NCBI RefSeq assembly: GCF_029407905.1
Contig: NC_073627.1
Location: 46,493,001 to 46,557,000, forward strand
Reading direction: 5' to 3'
Length of the DNA: 64,000 bases
From: Bubalus kerabau
Lineage: Eukaryota; Chordata; Mammalia; Artiodactyla; Bovidae
This document shows, in pieces, positions 1 to 11,951 of this stretch. The notes under the pieces were generated by a model, which ran no database searches, was not told the origin of the DNA, and saw only the letters and a list, made by a program, of their open reading frames with translations. Position 1 is the first letter of the stretch. Each line of letters begins with the position of its first letter. Both the position numbers and the translations under genes were made by a program.

Positions 1-1113
<1,113 letters not shown>

Positions 1114-2085
1114 TTAAAAAAAAAATACTGGCCCTACCAAAAACAAATACTTTTATGTACATTCTGAATGCTTTAAATTCCGCTAGAAATATTGAGATAT
1201 TTATACATTGCAGAGTTACTTTATTAATATTTGTAATTCATGCATAAGAGTATTTTAATGATAGTTATAACTGCAGTATTGGCTAGCATATGAAAGAAAC
1301 AGCTTAACAGCCAAACTAAAATGGCTAACTTTCAGAGGCCAAAAGGGAATATTTTGTAAATAATGTACATATTCAGGCAAGATACGGTCTCCCAGACTGA
1401 GTTCTAGAAACGGTGTTTCTGGACGTTTCGACATGGTATTGTTAGCGCTCAGCTGGCTCACTCTCCTAGATTCAAGTCAGCTCTGAGATTGTATTTTACT
1501 CATCGATCACTTATTTATTTCACATTTACTCAGAATGATCTTTGGGTACTTTGAGTACACAAGGCACAATTTGCCATTTTCTCTCCGTTTTTAAAAAACA
1601 TGACTTTCTTTCGGTCCCGTCCTTTATGGTAGGCCAGCCTTGAGGTCATCGTGCAGTCTAAAAATTGTGTAGTTGAACGTGAGGCTCTCCTCCAAGGAAG
1701 CAGGACGCTAAAGGCACTTAGCAGAGGTGTCACTCGTGTGATTATGTTGCTTCCTTTGTCAGTACGTTGAATTTTATAGCCCTTTCAATCAAAAGAGAAA
1801 ACAGATTTGTATATCATCAATGTTTTTAGTTTAAATAAACAGTCACCATTACTACTACTGAATTTCCTCCCAAAGTGTAAATTGTTCTATAATGGCTGTG
1901 TCTATTATAGTATATTACAGTAGCTGCATGTGTCATGAATTGTTCTATATCTGGCTAGGATAACCTAGAAGCAGCACTTTTTTAAATGGTAAAATAAATC
2001 TGATGAATATAAACTCTCATGATAAACCTATTTTTTCCATCATTGACCTTTTCAAGTATTTAAATAAATAACTGCTGTGTACTGT
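1114..2085 (+). other. RHOT1: RHOT1 3' UTR
   Basis: AT-rich, repeat-free sequence follows the RHOT1 stop codon and carries three AATAAA hexamers (1834-1839, 1993-1998, 2063-2068). After the last one comes a GT/T-rich stretch (about 2075-2105) of the kind that binds CstF, so the main cleavage site is probably near 2080-2090. A CHR-type SINE begins only about 35 bases further on. The exact end is inferred. Confidence 0.75.
2063..2068 (+). terminator. RHOT1: Distal poly(A) signal of RHOT1
   Basis: A canonical AATAAA in the context taaataaata, with a U/GU-rich downstream element (tgtgtactgtgctcttgagt) about 10-30 bases later. Two further AATAAA copies at 1834-1839 and 1993-1998 could give shorter 3' UTRs. 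Confidence 0.65.
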
Positions 2086-2124
2086 GCTCTTGAGTTTTTT
2101 GTCTCATGAAAGTAAGTATTTCTG

Positions 2125-2252
2125 GGAATTTCCCCGGTGGTCCAGTGGTTTGGACTCAGCCCTTTCAGTGCTGTGGCCTGAGGTTCAATTCCTGGTCAGG
2201 GATATAAGATCCCGCAAGCCACACAATGTGGCCAAAAAAGAGGGGGGGAGGG
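2125..2252 (+). repeat. CHR-type tRNA-derived SINE (+)
   Basis: The opening matches the CHR head (ggaatttccccggtggtcca) and is followed by the B-box-like ggttcaattcctggtcaggg and taagatcccgcaagccacac. It ends in an A/G-rich tail. A 15-bp target-site duplication with one mismatch flanks it (2110-2124, aagtaagtatttctg; 2253-2267, aagtaattatttctg). It lies just past the RHOT1 poly(A) site. Confidence 0.85.
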
Positions 2253-2267
2253 AAGTAATTATTTCTG

Positions 2268-3798
2268 TACAGATGAAATGAAATTCCTCTGGTTTCTGTC
2301 TTTCTTATCTTGCAAATTATTTTTTATACAGAAAGATAATACTTATTGGGAAAGAAGACTTATTAGGAGGAAATCTATTTTAAAGTTGTGGGGAAATCTA
2401 TTCTTAGGAAAGGGCAGTTTTTCCCTACACATACCTAACTGATGTAGTTTTACTACTATGATTTACGTGTTTATTTACTCCTTTAACATGAATTTTTTTT
2501 TCTCCTTTGCCATTCTGAGGAGTGTTTTGTCTGAAGATCACATTCCTTGAGCAGCTAGTAACAATATAATTTACTAGCTATAAGCTTGTAAAATAGTATG
2601 TGCCATGCTCACCTGTACACTTCCCCATCTCCCTTCCTCACATTTTCATTCTGAATCTGAGGAAAAGGAGAATTGAGCGAAGAAAAGTCTGCTGACACCT
2701 CATTTTCATTATTTCCAGAGAATTCCTCATTTACCAAATAAATTTCAGTTACACAGCTTCCAATTCAGTTAATTCTTTCCTCCCAAGTTCTTCCTTGTTC
2801 CGACTGAAATGTTATTTTATGTGAATATGCTTTGTAGATTGTTGTGTTTGTGAGAAACAGAGGAGAGAAGTTAGTTTGCCAAAAAGGTGAAAAGCAGCGT
2901 GTTTACATGTTGCGATTTTTCTCTCTCAGTCTTTTTGTTTGAAGTGTCTGATTGTCAAGAAGGCAGACTGGCAGCTGCCCTGTTTGCTTCCCTGCTCTTG
3001 ACAGCAGCCTCCCTCTCCTCTCAATCCAGGCGGGGGTGAGTTTGCAGAGGAAACACTGCCTTCACCTCGTTAACTTCCAGGCTCATGCAGGTCTTTTTCC
3101 TTCTTTCATATCTACGTTAGGGACTAGTTAATGTAGGAAAATGTGTGCATGAATACAGCAGAAGGCTTCTGGCTTTACAGTGTACTCAGATGATCGCTAT
3201 AGGAATCTGAGGGTTGAAAGGAAACCTTTCACTTTTGCCAGTGGCATTCTCTTTTAAAAGGACAGTCCTGAAACTGTTTGCTACAGCGTTTTAATGAATT
3301 TTTGAGGCGGTCCCGTGAAGGAGCATCACTTTGAAGGTTTGTAGTCCCTTGTCGTGATGTAGTAACTTAGCCTTAATGAGCATAGCCCGTACTGTTGCTT
3401 CTTGCCATCCATCTGTTCTTTCTCTTTTACATTTGACCAAAAAAATGGGCCATGTCCCACATTGTCAGAGCTCCCAGTGCTAGGTGAGAGTGGGCCCTGA
3501 TGTTAGGAGTTTGGGGAGCATGTCACCATTCTGAAGTGGCCTGTGAAAGAAGAGATAGGAAGGCTGTAGGCATCTGTGCAGATCGACCCATCACCTGTAG
3601 GGGACGGCACCGCCGAGGAGGCGTCCTGCTGAGCCGGTCCTGAATGAAAGCAGAGGAGGCAACTGGATAGTGACTAGCAGAGGGGAAACAGAGGTAAGTG
3701 CTCAAACGACATAGCGTGGAAACCTTTCCTAAACAGACCCTCAGAATGCAACTGGTGTCAGCTTCTTCTCTCTGAACTGTACTAGTAAATGTCCATGT
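2268..3798. other. Intergenic, nothing recognised
   Basis: Mixed-composition sequence downstream of RHOT1. Open frames on either strand are short and without family resemblance. No repeat family was recognised. Confidence 0.55.
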
Positions 3799-3811
3799 AA
3801 AAGTGTCTTTA

Positions 3812-4222
3812 TTTTCTTTTCTTTTGCATGCCTGCATGCTAAGTCACGTCTGTCATGTTCGACTCTTTGCGACTCCGTGGACTGTAGCTCACCAGGCTCT
3901 TCTGTCCATGGGGTTCTCTAGGCAAGAACCCTAGAGTGGGTTGCCATGCCCTTCTCCAGGGTATCTTCCCGACCCAAGGATCAAACCTGTGTCTCTTTCG
4001 TCTCCTGCATTGGCAGATGGGCTCTTTACCACTACTTGGGAAGCTCTTATTTTGTTTTATTGGAGTATAATTGCTTTACAGTTTGTCTTTGTTTCTGCTG
4101 TAAAATGGGGTGAATCAGCCATGTCTATACATATATCCCCTCCCTCTTGGACCTCCCTCTAATCCCCACCCCCCATCCCACCTATCCAGGTCATCACAGG
4201 GCACCAAACTGAGCTTCCTGTG
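3812..4222 (-). mobile_element. 5'-truncated L1 (L1_BT-type 3' UTR) with a Bov-tA SINE in its tail
   Basis: A minus-strand L1 3' end. The T-rich tail complement lies at 3812-3826, then a Bov-tA SINE, then the L1 3'-UTR motif tattggagtataattgcttt and the CCACCC/CATCCC-rich 3' UTR up to the motif gagcttcctgtg. A perfect 13-bp target duplication, aaaagtgtcttta, flanks the composite at 3799-3811 and 4223-4235, so the SINE landed later inside the poly(A) tail. Confidence 0.8.
3827..4045 (-). repeat. Bov-tA SINE (-)
   Basis: The reverse complement of the Bov-tA consensus is visible: gttcgactctttgcgactcc, ggactgtagctcaccaggct, gagtgggttgccatgccctt, and the tRNA-derived end ctctttaccactacttggga. It is nested in the poly(A) tail of the L1 at 3812-4222. 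Confidence 0.9.
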
Positions 4223-4235
4223 AAAAGTGTCTTTA

Positions 4236-5115
4236 AAATATATGTGCACATCTTAAAAACGGGTACGTGACCTAATTTTCATTAGCACATTTATCTATTT
4301 GGCATCATCCTCACATTTTTGAGTCCATGTGTTCTTAGGAAGCTGACTCTGGACTACATGCTTTTTAAGAAACACCCTATGGCAAGACTCTAAATTTATT
4401 TAATGTTTCTATTAATAGTATGAGAATGCACCATGCTGGTAATCTGAACCAAAAACCTTGATCCCCAGTTTCACAGTCCCAATAACCCATTTGTTAAAAC
4501 CTCTAATCTTGCAAGTAATTCTTGTTTTTTAAACCCTATTTATCAAAAGGCTCCATCAATGAGAGTGAATGTCTGTTAACCTGTTTGGCTGTCAGCTCTG
4601 TGGAAGTCTCTGATCTGTGAGTATCACAGCTAATGTGTTTCAGATCTCTCTAGTGCATCCCACATTCAAAACCTGTGTTCACTTGCCTCCCGTGGCATGC
4701 TCACACTTGCCACACCCTTTGTCCCAGTTATTTTTGTTTGAGAAGGTACGGACACCGTACTGGAAAGTGAGATTTTGATTCATTTGAAAACATTTCCTAA
4801 GTTCATGGTACCATTCTGGTTCCCAGCTGTATTTTCCAGTGATAGTGTTTTGCTCTGTAGATTTTCTCTTCTCCTTTAACATAGAGAACTTCAGAAAGTC
4901 AGAGAGTGAAACCGAGAGGTTGAAAGCTGCCTCTCGGGCACACACACACAAGGAGGCATTGCTAGTATTATCTTCATACGCTGAAAAATCCAAGTTCCAT
5001 GAAAACACTTTTCCTCGTTCAGTATTTCCTACTCATTCTTCACATATAGGTCTTTTGTAATCCAACGACCCTTGGAAGTGTTTATTATCCGAATGATGTT
5101 GGTATATAGGATGTA
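4236..5115. other. Intergenic, nothing recognised
   Basis: Low-GC sequence with a short (CA)n run near 4940. No gene or recognisable repeat. Confidence 0.5.
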
Positions 5116-5123
5116 CTGTAACT

Positions 5124-5415
5124 TAGGGGTCACAAACTTTTTCTGTAAAAGGTCAGAGAATAAATATTTGAGACTTTTGCAGCTGCTCAACTATGTCATA
5201 GCAAAAAAGCACCCGTAGAAAATTGTGTAAACGAGCATGACTGTGTTTCAATAAAACTTTATTTATAGGCTCTGAAATTTGAATTTTTTATAATTTTCAT
5301 TTGTCAGGAAGTATTCTTATTTTGATTATTGTAACCACTTAAAAATGTAGAAACTATTCCGAGCTCACAGGCTGTAGAAAAACATGCTGTGGGCCAGATT
5401 TGACCAACTCCTTGG
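5124..5415 (+). mobile_element. Non-autonomous hAT-family DNA transposon remnant
   Basis: The left end aggggtcacaaactttttct and right end ccagatttgaccaactcctt are degraded inverted repeats of the mammalian hAT type that begins CAGGGGT. Internal text ttcaataaaactttatttat is a hallmark of this family. Flanking 8-mers (tgtaactt at 5116, tgtaattg at 5416) look like a diverged 8-bp target duplication, as expected for hAT elements. The subfamily is not assigned. Confidence 0.65.
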
Positions 5416-5864
5416 TGTAATTGATAAAGATACTAGTAGTAAACACATTGCAGCTTAAAAAAAATATCTGATTGTTTTGGAATTCAGAAAGGTGCAGTAC
5501 TAGGAAGAACTTAAAATGACTTCAGTCATGTTTTAAGTGTTTGATTGGTTCCCTTCTTACTGAAAATACTGGTCACTAGGACCTGGTGCCCTGGATGAGC
5601 TGGCGCCAGCCTTAGAGGGCAGCACTGTGCTCGCGAGGGGAGTGTCCGCCTCCTCTAAGCACACCTGGAGCGTTCTCGTGGTGCTTTATCAGTGTGTGTG
5701 CTTTCCCTTTGTCCAGAGACCTTACTGACGTGTGTAGAAGGTGAAAGAGTCCCACAAGAATGTTTAACTTGACCTCTAGTCTGGGACTATCCCTTTTATG
5801 GATGACAGTGTCATAATGCCTCTTCTTTAGATTGTAAAGTCAGAATTTCAGAGCTTAAATAGAC

Positions 5865-5995
5865 CACAAAGATCATCTGTCCAACTCCGTACTTTGATTG
5901 CATAAACTAAGCACAAAGCCACACTATTAGCGTATGCCTGGGCAGGGCTGGAACCCAGACGTCCTGACTTCCCAGTTCAGCCCTCCTTCCGCTGG
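5865..5995 (-). repeat. MIR remnant (-)
   Basis: The order is that of an antisense MIR: atcatctgtccaactccgta, then a diverged middle, then ctggaacccagacgtcctga and ttcccagttcagccctcctt. Confidence 0.5.
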
Positions 5996-6589
5996 AGGAA
6001 CCAGCCTTAACACTTGCCCTGACTTTATATGTTTAGTAAATATGCGGTATGTTCAGTTTAAAAAGACAGGCCAACAACAACAAAAAGAGACAGAGAAAAC
6101 AAAAAAACCAATAAAGAGTTTGACAGTTCTATCACCAAGAAGGGTTAAAGTTGGCAAAGCAAATTTTCTGGACGCTTTTCAGTTCCTTGGAGGCATTTTG
6201 CCTTCCCTTCTGGTAGCTGTCACCAGGTAATTGATGATGTCTATTTAGAGGAGTGCAGGCTTGGCGGTTAGGTTTATTTCAGGTGTAGATAATTGAGGGA
6301 AGGTAAGGATGTAACTACTCTTTTAAAAGCAGTCTTTATGGTTTTTGTTTAATTGTTCTAAAATTGTTAATGTTGAAAAAATTACTGTTTTGCTTTTTAT
6401 TTATTAACGGAAAAGTACCTTGGAACAGGGGCTTTAATTGAGGGGAAAACAGAAGTTTTGTCATTAACTGTTTTTGTCTCTGCTTCTCCATTCTGCCTCT
6501 GGGATTTCTGTAATTCCAGCATCTTTCATCCCAACTTGTTCTGTATACCGTCTAGAAGAGCATCAGGGACTGTGTGTGTCTTCATTTCC

Positions 6590-6615
6590 TGGTGGTGGTG
6601 GTGGTGGTGGTGGTG
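6590..6615. repeat. (TGG)n microsatellite
   Basis: About 8-9 uninterrupted TGG units immediately adjoin a minus-strand Bov-tA. The same short TGG run abuts the Bov-tA at 57131, so it probably grew from the SINE's 3' tail. Confidence 0.9.
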
Positions 6616-6830
6616 TTTATAGTCACAAAGTCGTGTCTGACTCTCTGCGACCCCATGGACCATAGCCTGCCAGGCTCCTCTGTCCATGGGATTTCCCAGT
6701 CTAGAATACTGCAGTGGGTTGCCATTTCCTATGCCAGGGGCTCTTCCCAACCTAGGAATGGAACCTGCGTCTCTTGTGCCTCCTGTATTGGAAGGCAGAT
6801 TCTTGACCACTGCTCCTGCCGTAACCTTAA
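6616..6830 (-). repeat. Bov-tA SINE (-)
   Basis: gtcgtgtctgactctctgcg and ccatggaccatagcctgcca are followed by gcagtgggttgccatttcct and ggcagattcttgaccactgc. The tRNA end is truncated or diverged. Confidence 0.88.
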
Positions 6831-7014
6831 AGTACCCAGGGGGATACATGCCAATCTGCTTGTGTCTAATTTAATTTTCTTGATTTATTCAACCTTTTCT
6901 TGAGAAACCGCTTTACTCAGTCACTGCAGCCCTTGTGGATACACTTGACTAGCAGCCCTGGAGACTAATCTGTTAGTGCTACTGACAGTTCACCAGGCTG
7001 CTGGCAGAGGAATA

Positions 7015-7150
7015 GAAAGCATGGACTCAAGAGCTGAGAGTTGGAGTGCCAACTCTGCCTCATTCAGCGTGTAAATCCCTGGACTTTTCTGGTTCTCTCT
7101 CCTGTCTCTCTAAAATGAAGATTAGGGTCATTGTGTACATTCACTGAGCT
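7015..7150 (+). repeat. Probable MIR remnant (+)
   Basis: Diverged match to the MIR sense pattern: a trait of tggactcaagagctgagagt, then gtaaatccctggacttttct and ctctctaaaatgaagattag. Low similarity. Confidence 0.35.
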
Positions 7151-7569
7151 CTGTCCCTGGTGGTGTTCTTTCCTCCCCCAGAAAATAGATCTTTGTCCCC
7201 ACAGCAGACAGCACGTGGGGGCCAGCCTCTGTCCCATCGCCCGCACTTGAGCAGGGCTGAGCCATTGCATCTGGGTGAGCTGCTGAGGCTTGGGTGGCAG
7301 CCAGATTTTTTTGCTACATGTATCTGACAAATGTCTTGATTAAGCTGTCTGGGGTGTTGGGGCCAGGAATGCATCCCTCACCTCTATTGTCTTGGCAGGC
7401 GCTGCAAATAGCTGATTTTCCTATCTGGCTGACTGCTTTCTCAGTCTCTTGCTGTTCAACCTGTGTTCACCCTTTTAAAAGTGTTAGCACGCCCCAAGTT
7501 TCTGTCCTGAGTTTCCTCATCCGTTCTATCTCTGCTGTCTCTCGGTGATCTCATCAAGAACCCTGATTT

Positions 7570-7703
7570 TATTTTTTTTTAAACTTTTTATTTTGAAATA
7601 ATTTGAAACGTTAAAAGTTGCAAAAATGATAATAGGGTTTGCCTATTCTGAGCATTTCATATAAATAGAGTCTACAATATGTGGTCTTTTTGTGCCTGGC
7701 TTT
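7570..7703 (-). mobile_element. L1 fragment, first segment of a split element (-)
   Basis: Antisense 3'-region L1 motifs: tttatttcgaaata-like text and gcatttcatataaatagagt, acaatatgtggtctttttgt, gcctggctt. The same L1 continues at 8042-8155 and 10252-10610 after two insertions. Confidence 0.7.
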
Positions 7704-8041
7704 TTTTTTTTTGGCTGCGCTGGGTCTTCATTGCTTTTTTTTTTAATCAGGCTTTTCTCGAGTTGAGGCAAGGGGGGCCTATTCCTCGTTGCAGTGTTCG
7801 GGCTCGTCATTGCAGCGGTTTCTCTTGCAGGGCCCAGGCACAGGCTGACAGCATGTGGGCTTCAGTAGCTGTAGCGCAGAGGCTCAGGAGCTGTGGCTCG
7901 AGGGCTGTAGAGTGTGGGCTCAGCAGCTGTGGCGCCCGGTCTTCGTTGCTCCTCACAGTGTGTGAGCTCTTCCTGGGACGATTGAACCCATGTCCCCTGC
8001 ATTGGCAGGCAGATTCTTATCCACTGCGCCATCAGGGAAGT
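7704..8041 (-). repeat. Near full-length CHR-type SINE (-) inside L1
   Basis: ttggctgcgctgggtcttca opens the element. Several 'ggctcagcagctgtggcgcc'-type internal repeats follow, and cccctgcattggcaggcaga with ccactgcgccatcagggaag closes it. It splits the L1 motif ggcttctttc between 7703 and 8042. Confidence 0.85.
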
Positions 8042-8155
8042 CCAGCTTCTTTCTCTACAGCCTGTTTTCAAGGTTCATCCACGTTGCAGCATGCGTCACT
8101 ACTGCATTCTTTTCTCCGGAGAGGAAGCAGAATCATATTTCATCGTATGGCTATG
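8042..8155 (-). mobile_element. L1 fragment, second segment (-)
   Basis: cttctttctctacagcctgt, tttcaaggttcatccacgtt and catatttcatcgtatggcta are consecutive antisense L1 3'-region text. It breaks off exactly where Tigger1 starts. Confidence 0.8.
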
Positions 8156-10251
8156 CAGTATGCCTCAGCAGTATTGCAAGTTTGGTATCAAACCCCCAAA
8201 TAAAGCAAATGTTGCAGTAAAGTGAGTCACTTGAACTTTTTGTTTTCCCAGTGCATGTAAAAAGTTCCGTTTACACTATATTGTAGTTTATTAACTGTGT
8301 AATAGCAATATTGTAGTTTATCAAATGTGTAATAGCATTATGTCTTAAAAGAATAGTGTGCATACCTTAATTTAAAAATACTTTATTACTGAAAAAATGC
8401 TCACCACCCTCTGAGCCTTCTTGCCTCAGTGCCGATGGAGGCAGACTGAGTAGGGTGGTGGTTGCTGAAGGTTGGGTTGGCTGTGGCAATTTTTTAACAA
8501 GATAACAATGAAGTTTGCCACATCAGTTGACTCTTCCTTTCACAAGTGATTTCTCGATAGCACGGGATACTGTTTAACAGCACTTTACCCACTGTAGGAC
8601 TTCTTTCAAAATTGGACTCAATTCTCTTAAACCCTGTCACTGCTTTATCAACCAAGTTTATGTAATATTCTAAGTCCTTTGTCGTCACATCAACAGTCTT
8701 CATAGCATCGTCTCAAGAAACCACTTTCTTTGCTCATCCCTGAGAGGCACCTTCTCACCCATGAAAGTTATATCATGGGATTGCAGCAATTCAGGCACAT
8801 ATTCAGGCTCCACTTCTAACTCTAATTCTCTTGCTGTTTCCTCCACGTCTGCAGTTACTTCCTCCACTGAAGTCTTGAACCTTCAAAGTCACCCGAGAGT
8901 TGGGATAAACTTCTTCTAAATTTCTTTTAATGTTGATATTTTGACCCTTCTCCATTTATCATGAATGTTCTTAGAATGGTGAATTCTTTCCAGAAAATTT
9001 TCAATTTATTTGCCCAGATCCATCAGATGAATCACTTTCAATGGCAGCTATTGCCTTACAAAATGGATTTAAGTATTAAGCCTTGAAAGCTGAAATTACT
9101 CCTTGATCCATGGGCTGCAGAGTGGATGTTGCATTAGCAGGCATGAAAACATGAGTCTCATTCTGAGTCACCAGCTGCATTAGGCCCTAGTGAGAGTTAG
9201 CTTGCCCTTTTGATGCTTTGAAGCCAGGCATTGACTACCCTCTACTAGGAAAGTCCTAGATGGCATCTTCCAAAATACTGTTTAGCTGACATTAAACACC
9301 TGTTGTTCAGTGTAGCTGCCTTCATTAATTATCCGAGCTAGATCTTCTGCCCAGCTTCTACATCAGCACTTGCTGCTTCATCTTTCACCTTTATGTTATG
9401 GAGATGACTTCTTTCCTTAAACCTCATGAGCCAACCTCTGCTGGCTTCAGATTTTTCTTTTATAGCTTCCTCACCTCTCTCAGCCTTCATAGAATTGAAG
9501 AGAGTAAGGGCCTGGCTGTGGATTGGGCTTTGGCTTAAGGAAATATTTGGCTGGTTTGATCTTCTACCCAGACCACTTAAACTTCCCCCACAACAGCAAT
9601 AAGACTGTTTTGCTTTCTTACCACTCATGTGTTCACTGGAGTAGCGCTTTTCTTTTCCTTCAAGAACTTCTCTGTGCTCAACAGCTTGGCTAACTGGCGA
9701 GAAAGGCCTAGCTTTCAACCTCTCTCGGCTTTTGACATGCCTTCCCTGTTAAGTTTAATCATGTCTAGCTTTTGATTTAAAGTGAGAGACGTGTGAGTCT
9801 TCCTTTCACTTGAACACTTAGAGGTCAAGGTAGGGTTATTAGTTGGCCTTATTTCACTAGAGTTGTTGTCTTGGGGAGTAGCGAGGCCTGAAGAGAGGGA
9901 GAGACGGGAGCAGCTGCTCAGTGGAACAGGTGGAACATACTCAGCATTTTTCAGTTATGTTTGCTCTCTTACAGGGATGTGGTTCATTGTGCCCCCAAAC
10001 AGTTAAAATAGCAACATCAAAGATCGCTGATCATAGATCACTATAACAATATGATAATAATGACGTTTGAAATACTGCAAGAATCACCAATATGTGACAC
10101 ACAAACATCATAAAGCAAATGGTTTTGGGAAAACTAGCAGCAAAAGAGTTTCTCAACACAGGGTTGTCACAAACCTTCAATTTGTTAAAAAAAGAACAAC
10201 ACAGTAAAAACCACAGTGATCTGTGAAGTGCAATGAAACAAGATATGCATG
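8156..10251 (-). mobile_element. Tigger1 DNA transposon (TcMar-Tigger), decayed
   Basis: The element is almost complete in outline. The left terminal repeat begins cagtatgcctcagcagtatt (8156) and the right end reads agatatgcatg (to 10251), followed by TA at 10252-10253, the mariner-type target. The transposase lies on the minus strand and is broken by stops and frameshifts. The longest surviving piece (9718 to 9338) includes the Tigger-typical stretch [20 protein letters not shown], from the CENP-B/Jerky-like DNA-binding part. At about 2.1 kb it is shorter than the roughly 2.4 kb consensus, so internal deletions are likely. It has no coding capacity now. It interrupts an older L1. Confidence 0.9.
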
Positions 10252-10610
10252 TACCACATTTTGTTTATTCATCAGTTAATGGTCATTTTTATTGTTTCTA
10301 GTTTTTGACCAGTATGAATGATGCTTCTATGAAGATTTGCATACAGGTTTTTGTGTGGACATATGCTTTGATTTCCATTGGGTATATACCTGGGAGTGGA
10401 ATTGCTGGACCGTTTGGTCACTCTGTCTTTGAGGAACTGCCAAACTGTTTTCCAAAGTGGCTACACCATTTTACATTTTGCCAGCAGCCTGTGAGGGTTC
10501 TCGTTTCTCCACATCCTTGCTGAGACACTTGTTATCATCTATTTTTTGTTGTTGTAACCATTCTAGTGAGTGTGAACTGGTACCTTCATTGCGATTTTGA
10601 CTATTACCGA
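10252..10610 (-). mobile_element. L1 fragment, third segment (-)
   Basis: Starts taccacattttgtttattc, which directly continues the L1 text broken at 8155. It then runs through tatgaatgatgcttctatga, gggtatatacctgggagtgg, caaactgttttccaaagtgg and cattctagtgagtgtgaact. Confidence 0.85.
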
Positions 10611-11095
10611 TTTTGCCCAGAATGGTTACAGCTGTGATATTTGCCGAATTTTTCACTTCTATCATTTTTTCTACATTTACTAATGGGAATTGTTATGTAA
10701 GGGACGGCAGTGCCTTCCCCCCATATATTTATTCAGTGATTTACGGGCTGGTGTGTATTTCCTTCGTTCTTTGGATCATAATCCACTGCTGTCATTTACT
10801 TTGTTGCTCAGTGCTGCGTGTTCTTATCTCAGGGTTGGCCAACAGCAGTGACTCATCTTGGTTCATGTGCCGTTTCCGCATGTGCCCATTATTTTCTGAG
10901 CCCTCCTGACTTTCTGGAGGGAAACCTTCCCACAAGAGAGGTTCCAGGCAGCTTTTGTACTTACGGACTTCCCAGGCATCCTCCTGTGCTTTCCCTGTCC
11001 TAGTCCTGACGCAGCTATTTCTATAAGAAACATTGGTCCTTTTATTATTTTATTAGAAACCAAGATCCTGGAAGTAGGTATAGCTCATTGCTAGT
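10611..11095. mobile_element. Old L1 (L1M-type) 3' UTR-like sequence
   Basis: ttggatcataatccactgct, tactttgttgctcagtgctg and attagaaaccaagatcctgg resemble old mammalian L1M 3'-UTR text. Strand and subfamily are uncertain. Confidence 0.45.
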
Positions 11096-11119
11096 ACAGC
11101 ACCGTGGCTTTAAATCCAG

Positions 11120-11951
11120 TCCTCTGGTAACTCCCAAATCACTTTTACCATCCTTGACCTCATTCCAGAAATCCACACTTCTATTTTGTTTCATGCCTAA
11201 TATTTCCTCTTGGATTTCTCCTTAAATAGAGCCCTAGATATCCAGCACTAACCACCCGCTTCCCAGTTTTCCCAGAGTACACTGCCATCTACACTGTTTC
11301 ACAGGGCAAAGCTCTGGAAGTTATCTTCTGCTCTCCCCACCCCTGCAATCCATCAACAAGTCCCATGGGCTCTGCTTCCAAACTATGTAACTGTCCACTT
11401 ATCTCCAGTTCCACTACAACCACCTAAGTCTGGGCCTCCGTGACTTCCCGCTTGGACTAAATGCAAGTTAACTGTTGGTTTCCCACTCCCATCCTTTCCC
11501 TTTTAACATCTCTTCTTTCATGTTGCCATGACTATCTTTCAGGGTCTCTTCATCACACTTAAAGAAAGCCTAGACTCCTTGCCCTTATAAAGTCTACCTG
11601 AGGTGCTCCTTGCCTGCTTCCTGGCCTTACCTTGTGTTTCTCGACCTACTGTGTGGCTGCGTCAGAGCCTGGGCACTGACTGTTCTCTGCCTGGAATGCT
11701 CGTCTCTCTGATTTTTGCCAAGCTGCCTCATTCTTGTCATTCACATCTCAGTTGCAATGTCACCTCCCCAGAGAGGGACCTTTCCAGACCATCTAATCTT
11801 AAAAAAAAAATTCCCAGAAACATCACCCCAAATGCTTAGCATCTCACCATCTGTGCTTCATCCTTTTTTTCCCTCATGTGCATTCCTTCATTTGTTGAGT
11901 ATCTTCCCGTGCTTGCATATACACTTCGTGGGTGTAGGGCCACGTCTGTCT
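11120..11951 (+). mobile_element. L2 LINE, 3' region, first segment (+)
   Basis: Text typical of the L2 3' part in order: actgttctctgcctggaatg, ttgcaatgtcacctccccag, gagagggacctttccagacc, then ggtgtagggccacgtctgtc. It resumes at 13205 after an L1 insertion. Confidence 0.65.

Noticed and set aside
9338..9718. 126-codon open frame on -
   Set aside because: A piece of dead Tigger1 transposase, not a domesticated gene; frames before and after it are broken.
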